Source: Panax quinquefolius
Taxonomy: Eukaryota; Streptophyta; Magnoliopsida; Apiales; Araliaceae
Direction: 5' to 3'
Length of the DNA stretch: 64,000 nucleotides
Assembly (NCBI GenBank): GCA_020205615.1
Contig: CM035160.1
Coordinates: forward strand, 5,558,437-5,622,436
Shown here: positions 24,482-36,785 of the stretch, in pieces
How positions within the stretch are numbered: the first letter of the stretch is position 1
Layout of the letters: each line of letters opens with the position of its first letter
Notes under the pieces: model-generated
Databases searched by the model: none
What the model saw: only the letters and a program-made list of their open reading frames with translations
What the model was told of the DNA's origin: nothing
Made by a program: the position numbers and the translations under genes

Positions 24482-27297
24482 TGTGAAATAGTGTGTTAAT
24501 AATTGTAATTTTGGGGACGTCACAGTTGGTATCAAAGCTTAGGGATATGATCCCTGGCTAAGATGTGAGACTAGAACTAGGGGAGAGAAACGGGGAATTC
24601 TGTAAGACCCCAACTTATTATTAATGAAATTTAATTTTCTCTATTTATTATTTTGAAATAGTAAGGGTTGATTTGATTAATGTGGATAGTTAGGGGTAAA
24701 ATACGCAAATATTTCAAAATAAGCAAGTGGTTATAAAATATTCATTGTTGTCGGGGAATATTCGTTTGGTCGTGGAATATTCGTACTGTCGGGGAATATT
24801 CGTATGACGACTACGGTATGACCATGTATGGACCCCATAACTGAAAGCGATTGGATGAAGAAAACGACAAATATAAGTTGTTTAAATATAACGGTGTAGT
24901 TGTTACTGCTAATATCTGTTAAAATACTTGGTGGTTAAAACACAAGAAGACACTCAGATTGCACCAATTATTGATTCTTACGTAAGAAGGCACTACTCAA
25001 TAATGGTTACATGAATTACTTTATTCGATATTTTATTGATTTTAATAATTGTTTGCGTTGATATTTTATATTCTTTGTTGTTTCAATAATTGTCATTACA
25101 CAAAGATTTTTCATTATCGAAGCAATAATTCATATTATCTGAATAATATTATTAGATAACATTATTGGCAATGTCTAGAAAGTTCGTCTAAGGAGAGGTT
25201 TGGTCACCTAATTAGCGCTTGCCCAAGAAGGAGAAATTCTTATTGAAAGCCCCTCTTTCTGGGAACCGCATGCTCGGTTGTCGATATTGTGATTTTATAA
25301 TATTATTTGTGAATAATTAATTATTGATTCATATGATAAGGAAAATATTGATTTTATGTGGATATAGATGGAGAAAATTTTAATGTGACAATTGTTGAAA
25401 ATTGAAATTTTATCTTTTTCTCGATAAAATAATTTATTTAAATATATTATTATATTATAATAATATAATAATGGTGATATTTTACAACGAATGTGGGATA
25501 TATGAGTATCGAGGAGGAAGAGTATTTTGTTGCAATAAATATTTAAAACATGTTAAACATGCTCGGTGGACCCCATTTATTGATCGCAATTTGATTATAA
25601 ATTTATAAAATCGCCTGCTTAAGGATTTCGGTCAATTTCATTTGGAATTCGGAAAAACTTTCTTCTCAGAAAGTTGTAGAGAATTGAATTTCCTATAAAA
25701 ACTCATGAGATTTGAATTTTTTGATAAAAGGGTTATTTATTATGAATTATTGAAGTTCCAAATAATTAATTTTTGGGAGTTTTAGTTAATTATTTTGAGA
25801 AAACGTTTTTTGCAACTAAGTTGGCCTCACATGTGATTCAAATGGGCTGAGATCAGTTGTCTAAGGTGGGCTAAAGAAAATGTGAAAAATATATTAATAT
25901 TATATTAAATTTTCTACTTTTGGTGTTCTAAAGATTTTCCTATAAATAGGGTCTTAGGTTAGAATTGAAAACATACCGTAAAACCGGAAGTTTCTCTCTA
26001 TTTCTCTCTCGATATATTGAGCGTATTCTTGTAAGTATACTTTGAGTATTGTTAGACGGTCTGAAGTTCCCTTCAAAGACTATACCCTATTCCAAATTTG
26101 TAAGTACTAATCTTTCGAGGTAAGGATGTTATTTTCTTCTCAAATGATATTATTTCTTCAATATCATTATCTTTGAAATATTGGTTAAAACTTTTTATCA
26201 AATTTGGAACTTTTTCATGCTCAAGGTTACTTATTCATGAGTTACTATTCATGAGTTACTATTCATGAGTTACTTATTCACGAAAACTATTCATGAAGCG
26301 TGAAGATGTTTTTTGGGAAATTTCTATCTTTTGGTGTGAGTTACTATTCACGTGATCTGACCTTATTCATTCAAAAAAAATAAAATTTCTTCTTTTTGTC
26401 CAAAATATCTATTCGGATACTAGCTTTGATCATCCATATTTTGATCATTCTTGAATTTTACACCACTATGATTATTTTTGAGGTATTTTTTGAACACTGG
26501 ATAAAACAAAAGACTGAATCCTTAATCCTTAATCTCATCATTTCGCTTCAATCGGATTCGCTTTTTTAAAATATTTTCATCATCCTCGACCTTAAATGAT
26601 GATATTATTGAATATCTTTGGCCCGTAGAAAGTCACAAAGATGAATGATTTCAAGAATATCTTTGCCATAAGTGCAAAGATGAACAGTGTTTAGATGAAC
26701 ACGACTTAATCGATGAATATCTTTGGCCCGTAGTGCAAAGATGAATATTTGATTCCGTAAGTATATTGATTGATGTTACGGGATAAAAGATGAGCGATGA
26801 ACTTTTAAATTCATACATAAAGATAGTAGTTTTGCATTCTCTACTTAACTCTTCTAATGAATTATTATTTCATTGCGAATATTGATTTAAAATTTGTTGC
26901 CTATCAGATTCTATTAGATTTTTCCTCATTGAAGACTAATAACGGAATTTGTTGTATATTATCTTAGTCATAATATTCTTTACTAGGCTAGTTGAGCTCA
27001 CCCTTTTCCTTTTTGTTCCATTTTTCTTCTCGTGAGATTTGAATATAAATGATAGATTTATTTCTGGGGTAATGGAATGAAGGTTTTAGAAAGAATTATT
27101 TAGTAGTCCTCACCATTTTTGTAAAATAATGTATCAATAAATGTGATGAGGATTTATTTGAGTATAGATATTGTCTGTAAGATAATATTTGTATTCAAAC
27201 TCACAGCTTTACCATTGTAATAATAAAGTTGTAGTTGTTTCGTATCACGTATTGACAACTCGTAATGGGTGATGTATACCTATTTTGGGGCGCCATA
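24482..27297 (+). mobile_element. Inverted duplicate: family-2 LTR end, primer site, leader and family-1 LTR
   Basis: This is the reverse complement of 20,393-23,146. It starts with about 50 bp of family-2 LTR end, then TTGGTATCAAAGCTTAGG (24,529), then a leader ending GGGGAATTC at 24,600. A forward family-1 LTR runs from 24,601 to about 27,297. The junction GGGGAATTC-TGTAAGACC is the same as at 23,026/23,027, so this segment was copied after the family-1 insertion rather than inserted independently. At 27,298 it joins the 5' part of a family-2 LTR. Confidence 0.75.
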
Positions 27298-27645
27298 CTT
27301 ACTACGCAACAACGCCAGACATCGTTTTTTTTTACTACTGAAGTAGTTCAACAATATCAACTGGTAAATTTCCATTGTTATTTTTAATTAAATATTTTTG
27401 TTGTTTTCTTAATCCGATGATAATTTCATGGGATCCACCAAACGATTGTCTTGGTCGCATTTAATATTTCCTGCTTTAAAACGAATATTCCCTAATTAAT
27501 CGAATATAATATTACAACTTACATACTTTGCAAAATTTATAAATATTACCCACAACTATAACATTATCTCAAATCCACACCATAATATTCAAAAATATAT
27601 TTCGAGAAAATTTAATCTATATTCAAAAAAATCTGGGGTCTCACA
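27298..27645 (-). mobile_element. Family-2 LTR, 5' end fragment
   Basis: The sequence matches 10,030-10,305 in the same orientation and ends TGTGAGACCCC on the minus strand at 27,645. It is the outer 5' end of the family-2 element's 5' LTR. The bases after it (ATCAA, 27,646-27,650) are ordinary flanking DNA, so this marks the right edge of the retrotransposon block. Confidence 0.75.
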
Positions 27646-28000
27646 ATCAAGTTTGCTTATTTCATTTTATTTATTTATTTATCACATTAGATAAAATATT
27701 ATTTTGATTACCCTTTAGATAATCATGTTAATTAATTATGACCCTATCATTTATTCAATATGACCCTCTGAATAAACACTTAAAATATATATCCAATGAC
27801 ATTAGCTAATAAAGTTTGCTTATTCCCTTTTATTTATTTATTTATCATATTGATAAAATTTATTTTAATTAACTTTTGAATAATCACGTTAATTATGAGC
27901 ATTTGGTTTATCTAACATGACCCACCGAATAATCACATGAATTAAAAATTTATCCAATGAACTTAGATAATCAAGTTTACTTGCTGGGTTATTCATATTT
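27646..28000. repeat. Tandem AT-rich repeat, unit about 160 bp
   Basis: AAGTTTGCTTATT starts at 27,649, recurs at 27,812 and again (AAGTTTACTTG) at 27,972. This gives two full units and the start of a third. Each unit contains a TTTATTTATTTAT run, a GATAAAATTTATT stretch and a TATGACCC/ATGACCC block. Confidence 0.65.
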
Positions 28001-28344
28001 CCAATGTCAACATGATAAGATAAACATGAAAATGAATATTAAGAATTAATTTAATTATTAAAAGGGAATTTAGTTTTTATTAAATATAATTTATTTTTCA
28101 GACTGTTATGTTTTTAAAATAAATGTTATTAATTATTTCAAATGTTATTAATTATTATTATTTTAAATTAAATAATGCATTAATTGAATCAAAGAGACTG
28201 AAAAAACATAAATTATTATTTTTTAAATTACCACATAAATCAACAAACTTCAATTTTAAAAAAAGTTTTTGTTAGTGCCGTCGGGGATGCTCTTAATATT
28301 AAAAAACAATTTATAAGTTGTTACCGAAAACACAAACCGAGGGT

Positions 28345-28545
28345 AAAAGAGTGGTAGAAAAGAGAGCAGATCCTCTGTCTCCAAATTTTCTGTCTCCCTC
28401 GTGTCCCTCCATTTAAATTTTTGACATATCTATTTTATTTAATTTTAATTAATTAATGTTAAGTAGAAATTGTTAACAAAATTTAAATGGAGGATTACGA
28501 AACGAGAAATTGATGACAGATCTGTTCTATGAAGAAAAGGGGTCA
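28345..28545. repeat. Short foldback (MITE-like) sequence
   Basis: CTCCATTTAAATTTTT near 28,408 and AAAATTTAAATGGAG near 28,480 are inverted. Weaker inverted matches extend outward (GCAGATCCTCTGTC against GACAGATCTGTTC). No clear target duplication was found, so the superfamily is open. It lies just upstream of the NAA20 relic. Confidence 0.35.
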
Positions 28546-28652
28546 CGTGGACCGGTGACCGGTCCATCGGGTTGTCAGCTATTAACTGTTTCTTGAAAGT
28601 TCTATCCACATTTTTCCAAACACACAGGTCGACAGATGTGACTAGGTGAGAG

Positions 28653-31600
28653 AGGACGACGATTCGAAGATTTTGCTGTAATGACCTCCTTCGTTTTGCA
28701 TCCGTAAATCTCGATCACCTCACCGGGAATGTAATGTTTTATTTCATTAAATATATAATTATGTATATGAATGTACTGTTTATGATATTGGATTGAGAAG
28801 GAAGAGGCTTTGAAATTTGATTCGTCCAGTTCAATATGTCATTTTACATGACCTATTTGGCTCGCTGGCGCGACTATTTCCATGTTGCCGAATCTCCAAG
28901 CAACCGAGTCATGGGATACAGTATGTTCCCCTTTGACCATTTCATTTTGTAGGCATTTCTGTTAAAAATTTATTTTACTAAGTTTTTAGATTATTCTGGT
29001 TTGCTTTTATAGTTTGTGATTTTTAGTGGACTTGACGACAATTGGCTTAAATTTTTAGGTTGTAGCTTTTCGGATAGAGTGATTAGAATGTGTGCTTTTG
29101 ATTCAAATATGTACAGTGAATTGCATTTGGAAGACTTGCAGCTGTAAGATCCAGCACATATAATCTAGGCAGTTAAGTATATTATCTGAATAAGGTAAAT
29201 TTTGCATATTTTCTAGGTGATGAGCTCAAAGAACTCCCAAGAGTAGCACTGTTTTCTAAAAGTGAAGTTATTCAAACAAGCACAAACCCATAATGCATGG
29301 GTTAGCATTAAATTTGTAGCAAACTGGTACCAGTTGGGTCAATTTTTAATGTTAGTTGATTTGTACAAGTTAAGCTAATATCGTGACAGCAATCCCACAA
29401 TTTGACACAGTTTAGTTGCTTATGTTCCTCTTCCCTTTACGGCTATAACTTTGTAATAAAGTAATAGTAATGTGCATATGGATTGAAATGAAATCAATTG
29501 GACCTAAGGGGTTGTAAAATGTTTGCAGTAATGGGTAAAGTTGAAGGGCAAGTAGAGTCTGTTGGAAAATTAACAAAATTAACAAGAGTAATTGTCAAAT
29601 AAAATCGGAACAACTTAGCTGGAAACCGAAGAAAGTCGAGGCGTAGCAAAGCTATTGTCCTAAAAAGTGATTCCGCCCTCACTGGTTATAACCTTCGGTA
29701 CATACGAGCTTTTTGACGTTCACCCTCCAGTATTCAACGGCAAAGCCTTCAATTGCGTGTACTCGCAGAAAGAAAGCTGTGGACTTGTCTTTGTGGATTG
29801 CTCAATTAACAGTTTACAGAATATAGAAAAACAGACTGTAAACAGAGGAGAAGAAGTAGATAACTTTATGTATGGTGCGCTTTTTCTCTGAAGAACCGAA
29901 GCAGTATATATACAAGAAGAAGAACGTTAACGTTGTGAATAAAACGGTAAAGAGAACGTTGGCATTAAGTTGGGTTTTACGTTAACGAACGTTGGGATTG
30001 AGAGTTACAGAAAACGTAAATAAGGTTTACGTTGGGAATTAATGATGAAAACGGCTAGGGTATTTAGGCTTAGTATAAAAAAGAAATAAAAGGGATTTAA
30101 GCAAAACAGTCACACGCACTAAGGTTTTCTGACCGAAAGTCCAAGAACCAAGCTTGGCCTAGTCCAATTCCTTAGCCATCCTCATGTGCGCGAGCCCATC
30201 CCTTTTTCACAACCAAGTTACTAAACCCAAGCCAACACTTACTAATATACACAAAGAATGTTTTCAAAATATATGATATGGAACTTTGTCAAAACTATAG
30301 ATTTTGGAGCATAACCAACAGAGTCTTGACATGGTCACGTCATTGCAATAACTGTAGCTCCTGAATACCGTAGGCAACAATTGGCCAAGAAATTGATGAA
30401 CCTGCTGGAGTACATCAGCGACAAGATGTAAGTTGGGCTTGCTATAGACTCTCTTGAACAGCCTACCAAAGGACTCAGCTTGCTAAGCCCATTTAAGGTT
30501 AACTATATTCATGAATTTATTTATATGTGTTTTATTCGTATAAATGTTATTTGCTTTTTAAAAATTTGACATTCTGTGTTTATCCTTGATGTAGCGATGC
30601 AAAATTCTCACAAATCAGAGTCATATAATTCAGTAGTTAAGTCTCTACTGCTAGATACAACACACCTTGTATATATATATGCATGATGCATCCATCTCTT
30701 TAGCTAACAAGCGTTCCTTTTTCACAACGGTGGCTGATAGAATTGGATGTCTGGATCGCCTAATTTTAGCAGGAAGAGGTCATTGTAGTTGTTTTCATCT
30801 TATATTAATGGAGGAAATATTACCAGCAATTAACCTCTTAGATCATTATTAATGCCTAAAGTAATAGGTTAAGCTCATCTCAACTTGGGTTTACAATGTC
30901 GTACTTGTCATTGTATTGTACCAAATTCAGCCTTTTGACTTAGATGGTGGGTAAAGGGCATAGTAGAATTAAACAAAATCTAGGGCTTATCAGTAAGTTA
31001 GGAGTATTCTTTGAATAGAAGTAGATGTGGAGTAGTTACCTCATGGAGCATTTTAGCAATGTATAAATAGCTAAGCATGTAAGATAGATATGATGTCATA
31101 ACTTGAATATTATAATGAAAAAATGGCTTAAACATGTATAACGGAGCAATTACTTGTGTCAAAACTAGTGATGACATGTTAAGTAATTTCCAATCACAAT
31201 AGACTTTAAGACCTTATCCTTTTGACTTGGTTATGGATGGATTAACAAAAGACATTTAGGATGAAGTTTCGTGGTGTATGTTATTTGTTAATGATATTGT
31301 GTTAATTAATGAGACTAGGGTATGTGTTAATTGATGAGATTAGTGTAGATGTTAATGTTATGTTGGAGATATGGGGAAGTAATTTGGGATCTAAAGGACA
31401 AATATTAAGTTGGAGCAAGGGAAAATACATATGGAGTACAATTTATTTGTTAACTGGATTTATTTATTGTTTTTGAATTTTTTCCCCCTGTTAAGTGGTT
31501 AGTAAGAAGAGCTTCCTTTTGACAGTGATAAGGCTTACTTTGTAGACCTCTTTGTTAGAGCTTCAAATACTCCAGCTATAAAGATGTAAGAAAAGGTAAT

Positions 31601-33295
31601 TCTTTTTCTTCTTGAATGCCTTTATCTTTATGCATAAGAATTTTATGGACCGTGTGTAAAGATCCTCGCTTCTTCTTCTTCTTCTTTCTTGAATGCATTA
31701 TCTTAATGTATAAGAATTGAATCTCCTCAGGGGGCATTATTAAGATACTACAAAAATATGGGATTTCATCAATTGATCTACTGAGAAGTAGGACTAGCAA
31801 AAATCCCACTATATTGACAGTTACCAGAATCACTATTGCTTCTCTTTTAATTAAAGTCATTTCTCAACCCAATGTGATAGGGCCTTGTCCTAACTTCATG
31901 GGATTGTCTATGAAATTTTTGTTCTTCATTTTTCTATTTGGTCAAGTATCACGGTGCTGTATAAAAAGGCACATTCCACAGTACTTGGCCACTTGCCCTT
32001 TTTATCCTATGCAGCCTTTTCATGAGATGAATTATAACATTGATTGATGTAGGACCACTGCAAAGTCCAACATGGAATAAGACAATAAATGATGAGTGAA
32101 GTAAAATGTTTTATACATTTTCAAGATAATGGATTGATATTAAAGATCTAATGCTCTGTCATGAGTATTTGGTTATTAACTGCATCAAGGAATACAATAC
32201 TATACCTTAGTTTTGATAAGTAATAGAAGGCTACATGTCTAGAACTTGGGGTTTCTAGACGAGCTTCAAATGCAAGCCAGTGATAGGTCACACAATGTGA
32301 ATTGTTCCTTCAGTTTAGTTCCCTCCGTTCAACATTCTTCATTTATATGAGCTTTGTTATCGATGACACCCCCGACCTGTCATTGAGTCATTAAACTCAT
32401 TTTGCTAGTTGAGTGACTTGAGTCGCTATTTATAAGTTAACCTTTCATTTTTTTGGGCATATAAATTCAGTATTTTTTGAATTTCAACCAATAATTTGAA
32501 TATGATCATAGCCTATGAGTTGAATTCTACCACTGTCAATAGTAGCCTGTAAAAATGGCTTAAGGTTCATATTTTCTCCAGGGTGTGCCTTATGATTTCC
32601 ATATACCAGGTGAACCAGTGTTGTAGACTGACCCTATAGCTAGTTTATCAGTTTGCATGCCCGTCTGGTTGATAACTGAGAACGATGATTTCCTTATCTG
32701 TAAGATGAATTTTTTAATGTTCTGCATACCTAATACCTCTATAAGTAGTATGACAACACTGTTTTTTGACACTACATATTTTCCCCCATGAGGGATGTCG
32801 AAGTGCGTGGATTAGACTATTGGCCATCCCTAAGGTTTTTTATTTTTATTTCTGTTCAATGAATAGTAATTCTCAAATAGCGTATGCTTGATAGTTGTAA
32901 CTTACCTTAAGGTGTTTCAGTCATAGACTCATAGGAGCTTGCTGCACAGAGCACATGAATACTATTTCAATGGTGTAAGCTTAAAAGTTGTACTGTACTC
33001 TTGAGGTGTTTCAGTCATAGACTTGATAGTGCCTGGATTTTAAAATCCCATTGTTTCTACATCTCTCTTGCAGCTTGGGTATTTAATATACAGGCTAGTA
33101 CTTCGTTACTACTGTGGGGAGGAAGATGGGTTGGGTGAGTACTGTGCTGTCTGCTACATATGCTTATTGCATACTTTTAATAATATATGAGATTCTCTTT
33201 CAGATATGAGGAAAGCCTTATCTCAGGACGTGGAGAAGAAGTCTATCATCCCCCTCAAGAGGCCAGTTACTCCAGATGAATTGGAGTATGATTAG
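28653..33295 (+). pseudogene. NAA20: NAA20 (N-terminal acetyltransferase B catalytic subunit) pseudogene, introns retained
   Basis: Six exons collinear with plant NAA20, a GNAT-fold enzyme that acetylates Met-Asp/Glu/Asn N termini with its partner NAA25. Exons: 28,653-28,730 (TTIRRFCCNDLLRFASVNL), 28,830-28,920 (FYMTYLARWRDYFHVAES), about 30,301-30,427 (VAPEYRRQQLAKKLMNLL, the acetyl-CoA-binding region), 31,526-31,595 (DKAYFVDLFVRASNTPAIK), 33,074-33,134 (LGYLIYRLVLRYYCGEEDGL) and 33,204-33,295 (DMRKALSQDVEKKSIIPLK onward, to the usual ELEYD end). Lesions: the start codon is AGG with an in-frame TGA two codons upstream; the Trp codon of the expected ESWHGHV is TGA; the Tyr codon after AIKM is TAA at 31,587-31,589; and the start of exon 3 is eroded, about 6 nt short. 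GT and AG remain at the other exon edges with phases preserved, so this is a duplicated, unprocessed copy rather than a retrocopy. A functional copy is expected elsewhere in the genome. Confidence 0.85.
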
Positions 33296-34170
33296 GTTTG
33301 CTTTCTTTTCTTTTTGAATTTTTATCATACACAGTTTGGTGGAAGTTTGTCATGCTTGTGACATATTTACATTTGGAGATGCGGAGAGTAGGAATCATAG
33401 ACTTGTGTAGGACTTGGGGTATGTAAAATAAGGGGGGTGAATTTCAATTTGTATGCTTGCTTTTATAATGATAATTCCTCATACAAGAAGAAGAAAAACC
33501 TTAGGTGAACTGCACTACCTTAGTCTTGATGTTTACTCCCCGCAGTAGGCATTTTTCCTCTTCCACCCCTGTTGTATTTACAAAGACTGTATTTGTATTA
33601 GATTTAGAATATCTGGGCAGTTCTCCCAAGTTCCAAGTAAGCCAGATTATCCATTTTCTGGTATTTATTAGGAAAATGTTTTCTGTGACCGTCAGTTTAG
33701 TCAGAGCTTGGGCATTATGCTACATGTACACTTTTATTAATCATAAGCTACATATCATCATCATCTGAAGAAACCTCTGCCGGGTAAACTCTACTTATTA
33801 TCTGAGTTGCAACTCTAGGCTGTAAATTTAATCCAACTCCGGCTAGTTTAAAAGTCTTTCAATAACTAGCTCTGCTCAAACTTGACTTGTTTGCAATTAT
33901 TAGCACTTGAAAGCAATATAAAATACTGTCAATTTATTCGAGCTTGACAGGTTTAAGGATAATGTGTGGGTCTGAAATTCGGCACATCATTGTATTGGGG
34001 GCATCAGCCACCAATGCAATAAAGACGTGTATTTAAATTTCAGCCATGATTAGTGCTCTGTTCTTCGTTTGAGTGCACAAGTATTTGAAGAGTTGGGGGC
34101 AGGCAAGGAATCATGTTTTCCCATGGCGTGTTCATGTTCGCCGCTTCTTTCCAAGCAACTACTCCTACGT

Positions 34171-34213
<43 letters not shown>

Positions 34214-35237
34214 TGTTCCACGTGCCCTCGTCGTGACATTAGATTTGGGACAAGTAGTGGTAAGTGATGTTTCCCTTGGTGGGCCGTTGAATGGTTTTTT
34301 GCTTTAATTTGACTATTTCTATCAAATCACAAGGCCATTTACTTGATCACACTCATCTTCATCATTTCTAATGCCCCCTTCAACCCATGCCCTCATTATT
34401 ATGCCACATGTTATGTTATGTTTGGGTATTAATAATTAATGATAATTTATGACGTAATTAATTATAACAACCAACCAACCAACCAACCAATTTGATTTGG
34501 TTATGGTGAGATACATCATTATGATATATTTATGATGAGACCACCCAGCCCAGCCCAGCTCAGCCCAACCCAACCCAACCCAATTTGTTTACATGAATTC
34601 AACCTTCCCAACAAAATTGACTGTTTTTGTAATGTGATGAAGTTCTTACTTCTTACCATCAAAACTCTGGTCCATTTTTACTTCAAAAATGCTCATGTCA
34701 GGAAGTCAAGGATGTGAACAAACTTATTTGAAAAGTTTTATTAAAAAGAGAAAAAGAATACTTAATAAAATTTGTTTTTAAAAATAAATAAAAATTAGTT
34801 GCGAAAAAACCTTAATAATGGCTGCAATTTATGTGGATAACGCACCAAGTATATAGAAGGTTGCATTTGGATATAAAGATTTAAAATGAACATAATTATT
34901 AAATGTTCATAAACTCTATTTTCAGAACATTATTTTAATTAATCAAGTTATCTTTTTATTTTATTTAGTAATAAAACTAATTATAATACTCATAAAGTGT
35001 ATCATTATATTCTTCAAATAAAAATTACTCCACGAGGGACTATATATTTGGGATTTGTATATATGTTATGCAGAGAAATCAACGTACGTAGTAATATTTA
35101 CATACATGCAGGAATATCAATTAGTTAATCACTAGCAAAGGGATGGTGAAGTGTATATAGTTTTTTGATTCATTATTATTTTATAGAAAATATTGATGCA
35201 TGTAATTAATATTTTCAACCAAAAAACTATATACACT
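33296..35237. other. Intergenic region between NAA20 relic and CPS gene
   Basis: I see no gene here. It holds simple repeats: (GA)n at about 34,171-34,211, an (AACC)n-like run at about 34,467-34,490, and a CCCAG/CCAAC-rich run at about 34,543-34,582. The first few hundred bases may be old 3' flank of the NAA20 copy. The CPS gene converges from the right, so both genes point into this interval. Confidence 0.6.
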
Positions 35238-35750
35238 TTAAGTGGGATCCCTCTGAAAGAGTACTTTGTTGATGTGGTGATTGATAATCCCAGGGTTACG
35301 GTATGCAGTGTAGTAGAAAGTCTTTGCTATCACTAAAAATGTTTGCTTGAACTCGCGATCCAGAGTACTGTCGTCTGACGAGTCGCATAGCACCAGTTGC
35401 ACTACTTCTTGCATATTGGATTCTATTTCCATGGTTGTGAAGCTATCTGCATCTAATTCATTATTTACCTATATATTTTACAAAAAATAAATTAAATAAA
35501 TTTAAGAATTTTATGTTTCTAAATTTAGAATTGAGTGAGATTAATTACTATAAATACCTTGTTGTATTGAAAAAGACGAAGTTGGTGGCAGAGTCGATTG
35601 GTTATGTTGGAGAGACGTTGATAGTGAGGATGGGACAACAGCTTCTCCGATGCCCACCGGCCGGCGCATACATTTATGGTGCGCTCTAACAGTTCTGCTT
35701 CCCCTTTGTCCACGTCACCTTCATCTTCCCATGTCAGCAGCCACGTCTCC

Positions 35751-35808
<58 letters not shown>

Positions 35809-36401
35809 TCACAAAAACAAAAATCATTTTAAACTACTCAATTTATTTGCATGGACTGCTTAAAAGTTTGTTATATACATCTAGGCATGCATAATCAAGG
35901 AAATGCTTGGCTTGGACTATACTTTTCAGGTCTTAACCGTTAATTTTACGGTTATATAAACATGGTACGTACAGGCCAGACCAGGCTTAAGGACTGTATC
36001 GTGCTGGGATGTTGGGGTACCAGACCAGGCCAGACCGTTAGTTTTTTTGTGTGCCTATATACATCAATAGCAAATTAAATATATATTTAATAGTTATGAT
36101 ACTATATGGACAAATTATTTTATTTTTGTTAATACAGTTAAAAATATTATAAACATCTAAAAGTAGTAATAATTATACGAATATTTGTTTTTAACTTAAA
36201 TGAATCATTGAGTTAGAGAGAGAGAGAGAGAATTAAACTCACAGCGTGTCGGAGGTGGTGGTGGATGTCTATGCCGTGCTTCAACAGTGTGTCCAATATA
36301 AGCTGCTTTAGGGTTCCTAGCAGTGTCCGGAGGAGCTCATGATCTTCTTTGTATCTGCAAATTAAAAGCACATGCAAATATATATATTAATTCGTATATC
36401 A

Positions 36402-36444
<43 letters not shown>

Positions 36445-36733
36445 TCGTATATCAATTTACTATACGTACCTTTGAAAATTGACATAGTCTAAATTCTCAA
36501 AGTTGTTCTTGAACACATGAACAAAGGCTTTCCTTTGGTCAATGGAGTACTTTTCATGGCTCCCAAAGTATGATCTTATTGTCTCAACCAAAGCTGCGGT
36601 TTTAGCCCAAGCAAATCGCAAGTTGGACAGTTCCGGCTCGAATAAACTTGATGCGGCCAGGTAATATGATAATAGAAGGCTTCTTTCGCTCATCCCAAAT
36701 TCCCCAAGCTTGGATTCTGCATACCATCTGCAT

Positions 36734-36785
<52 letters not shown>

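Noticed and set aside
28830..28920. A small independent gene starting at the ATG in NAA20 exon 2
   Set aside because: The exon is clearly part of the six-exon NAA20 structure, and two downstream in-frame stops prevent a useful product.
34467..34582. CRISPR-like or regulatory short repeats
   Set aside because: These are simple AACC/CCCAG microsatellites without spacers, and the DNA is eukaryotic.
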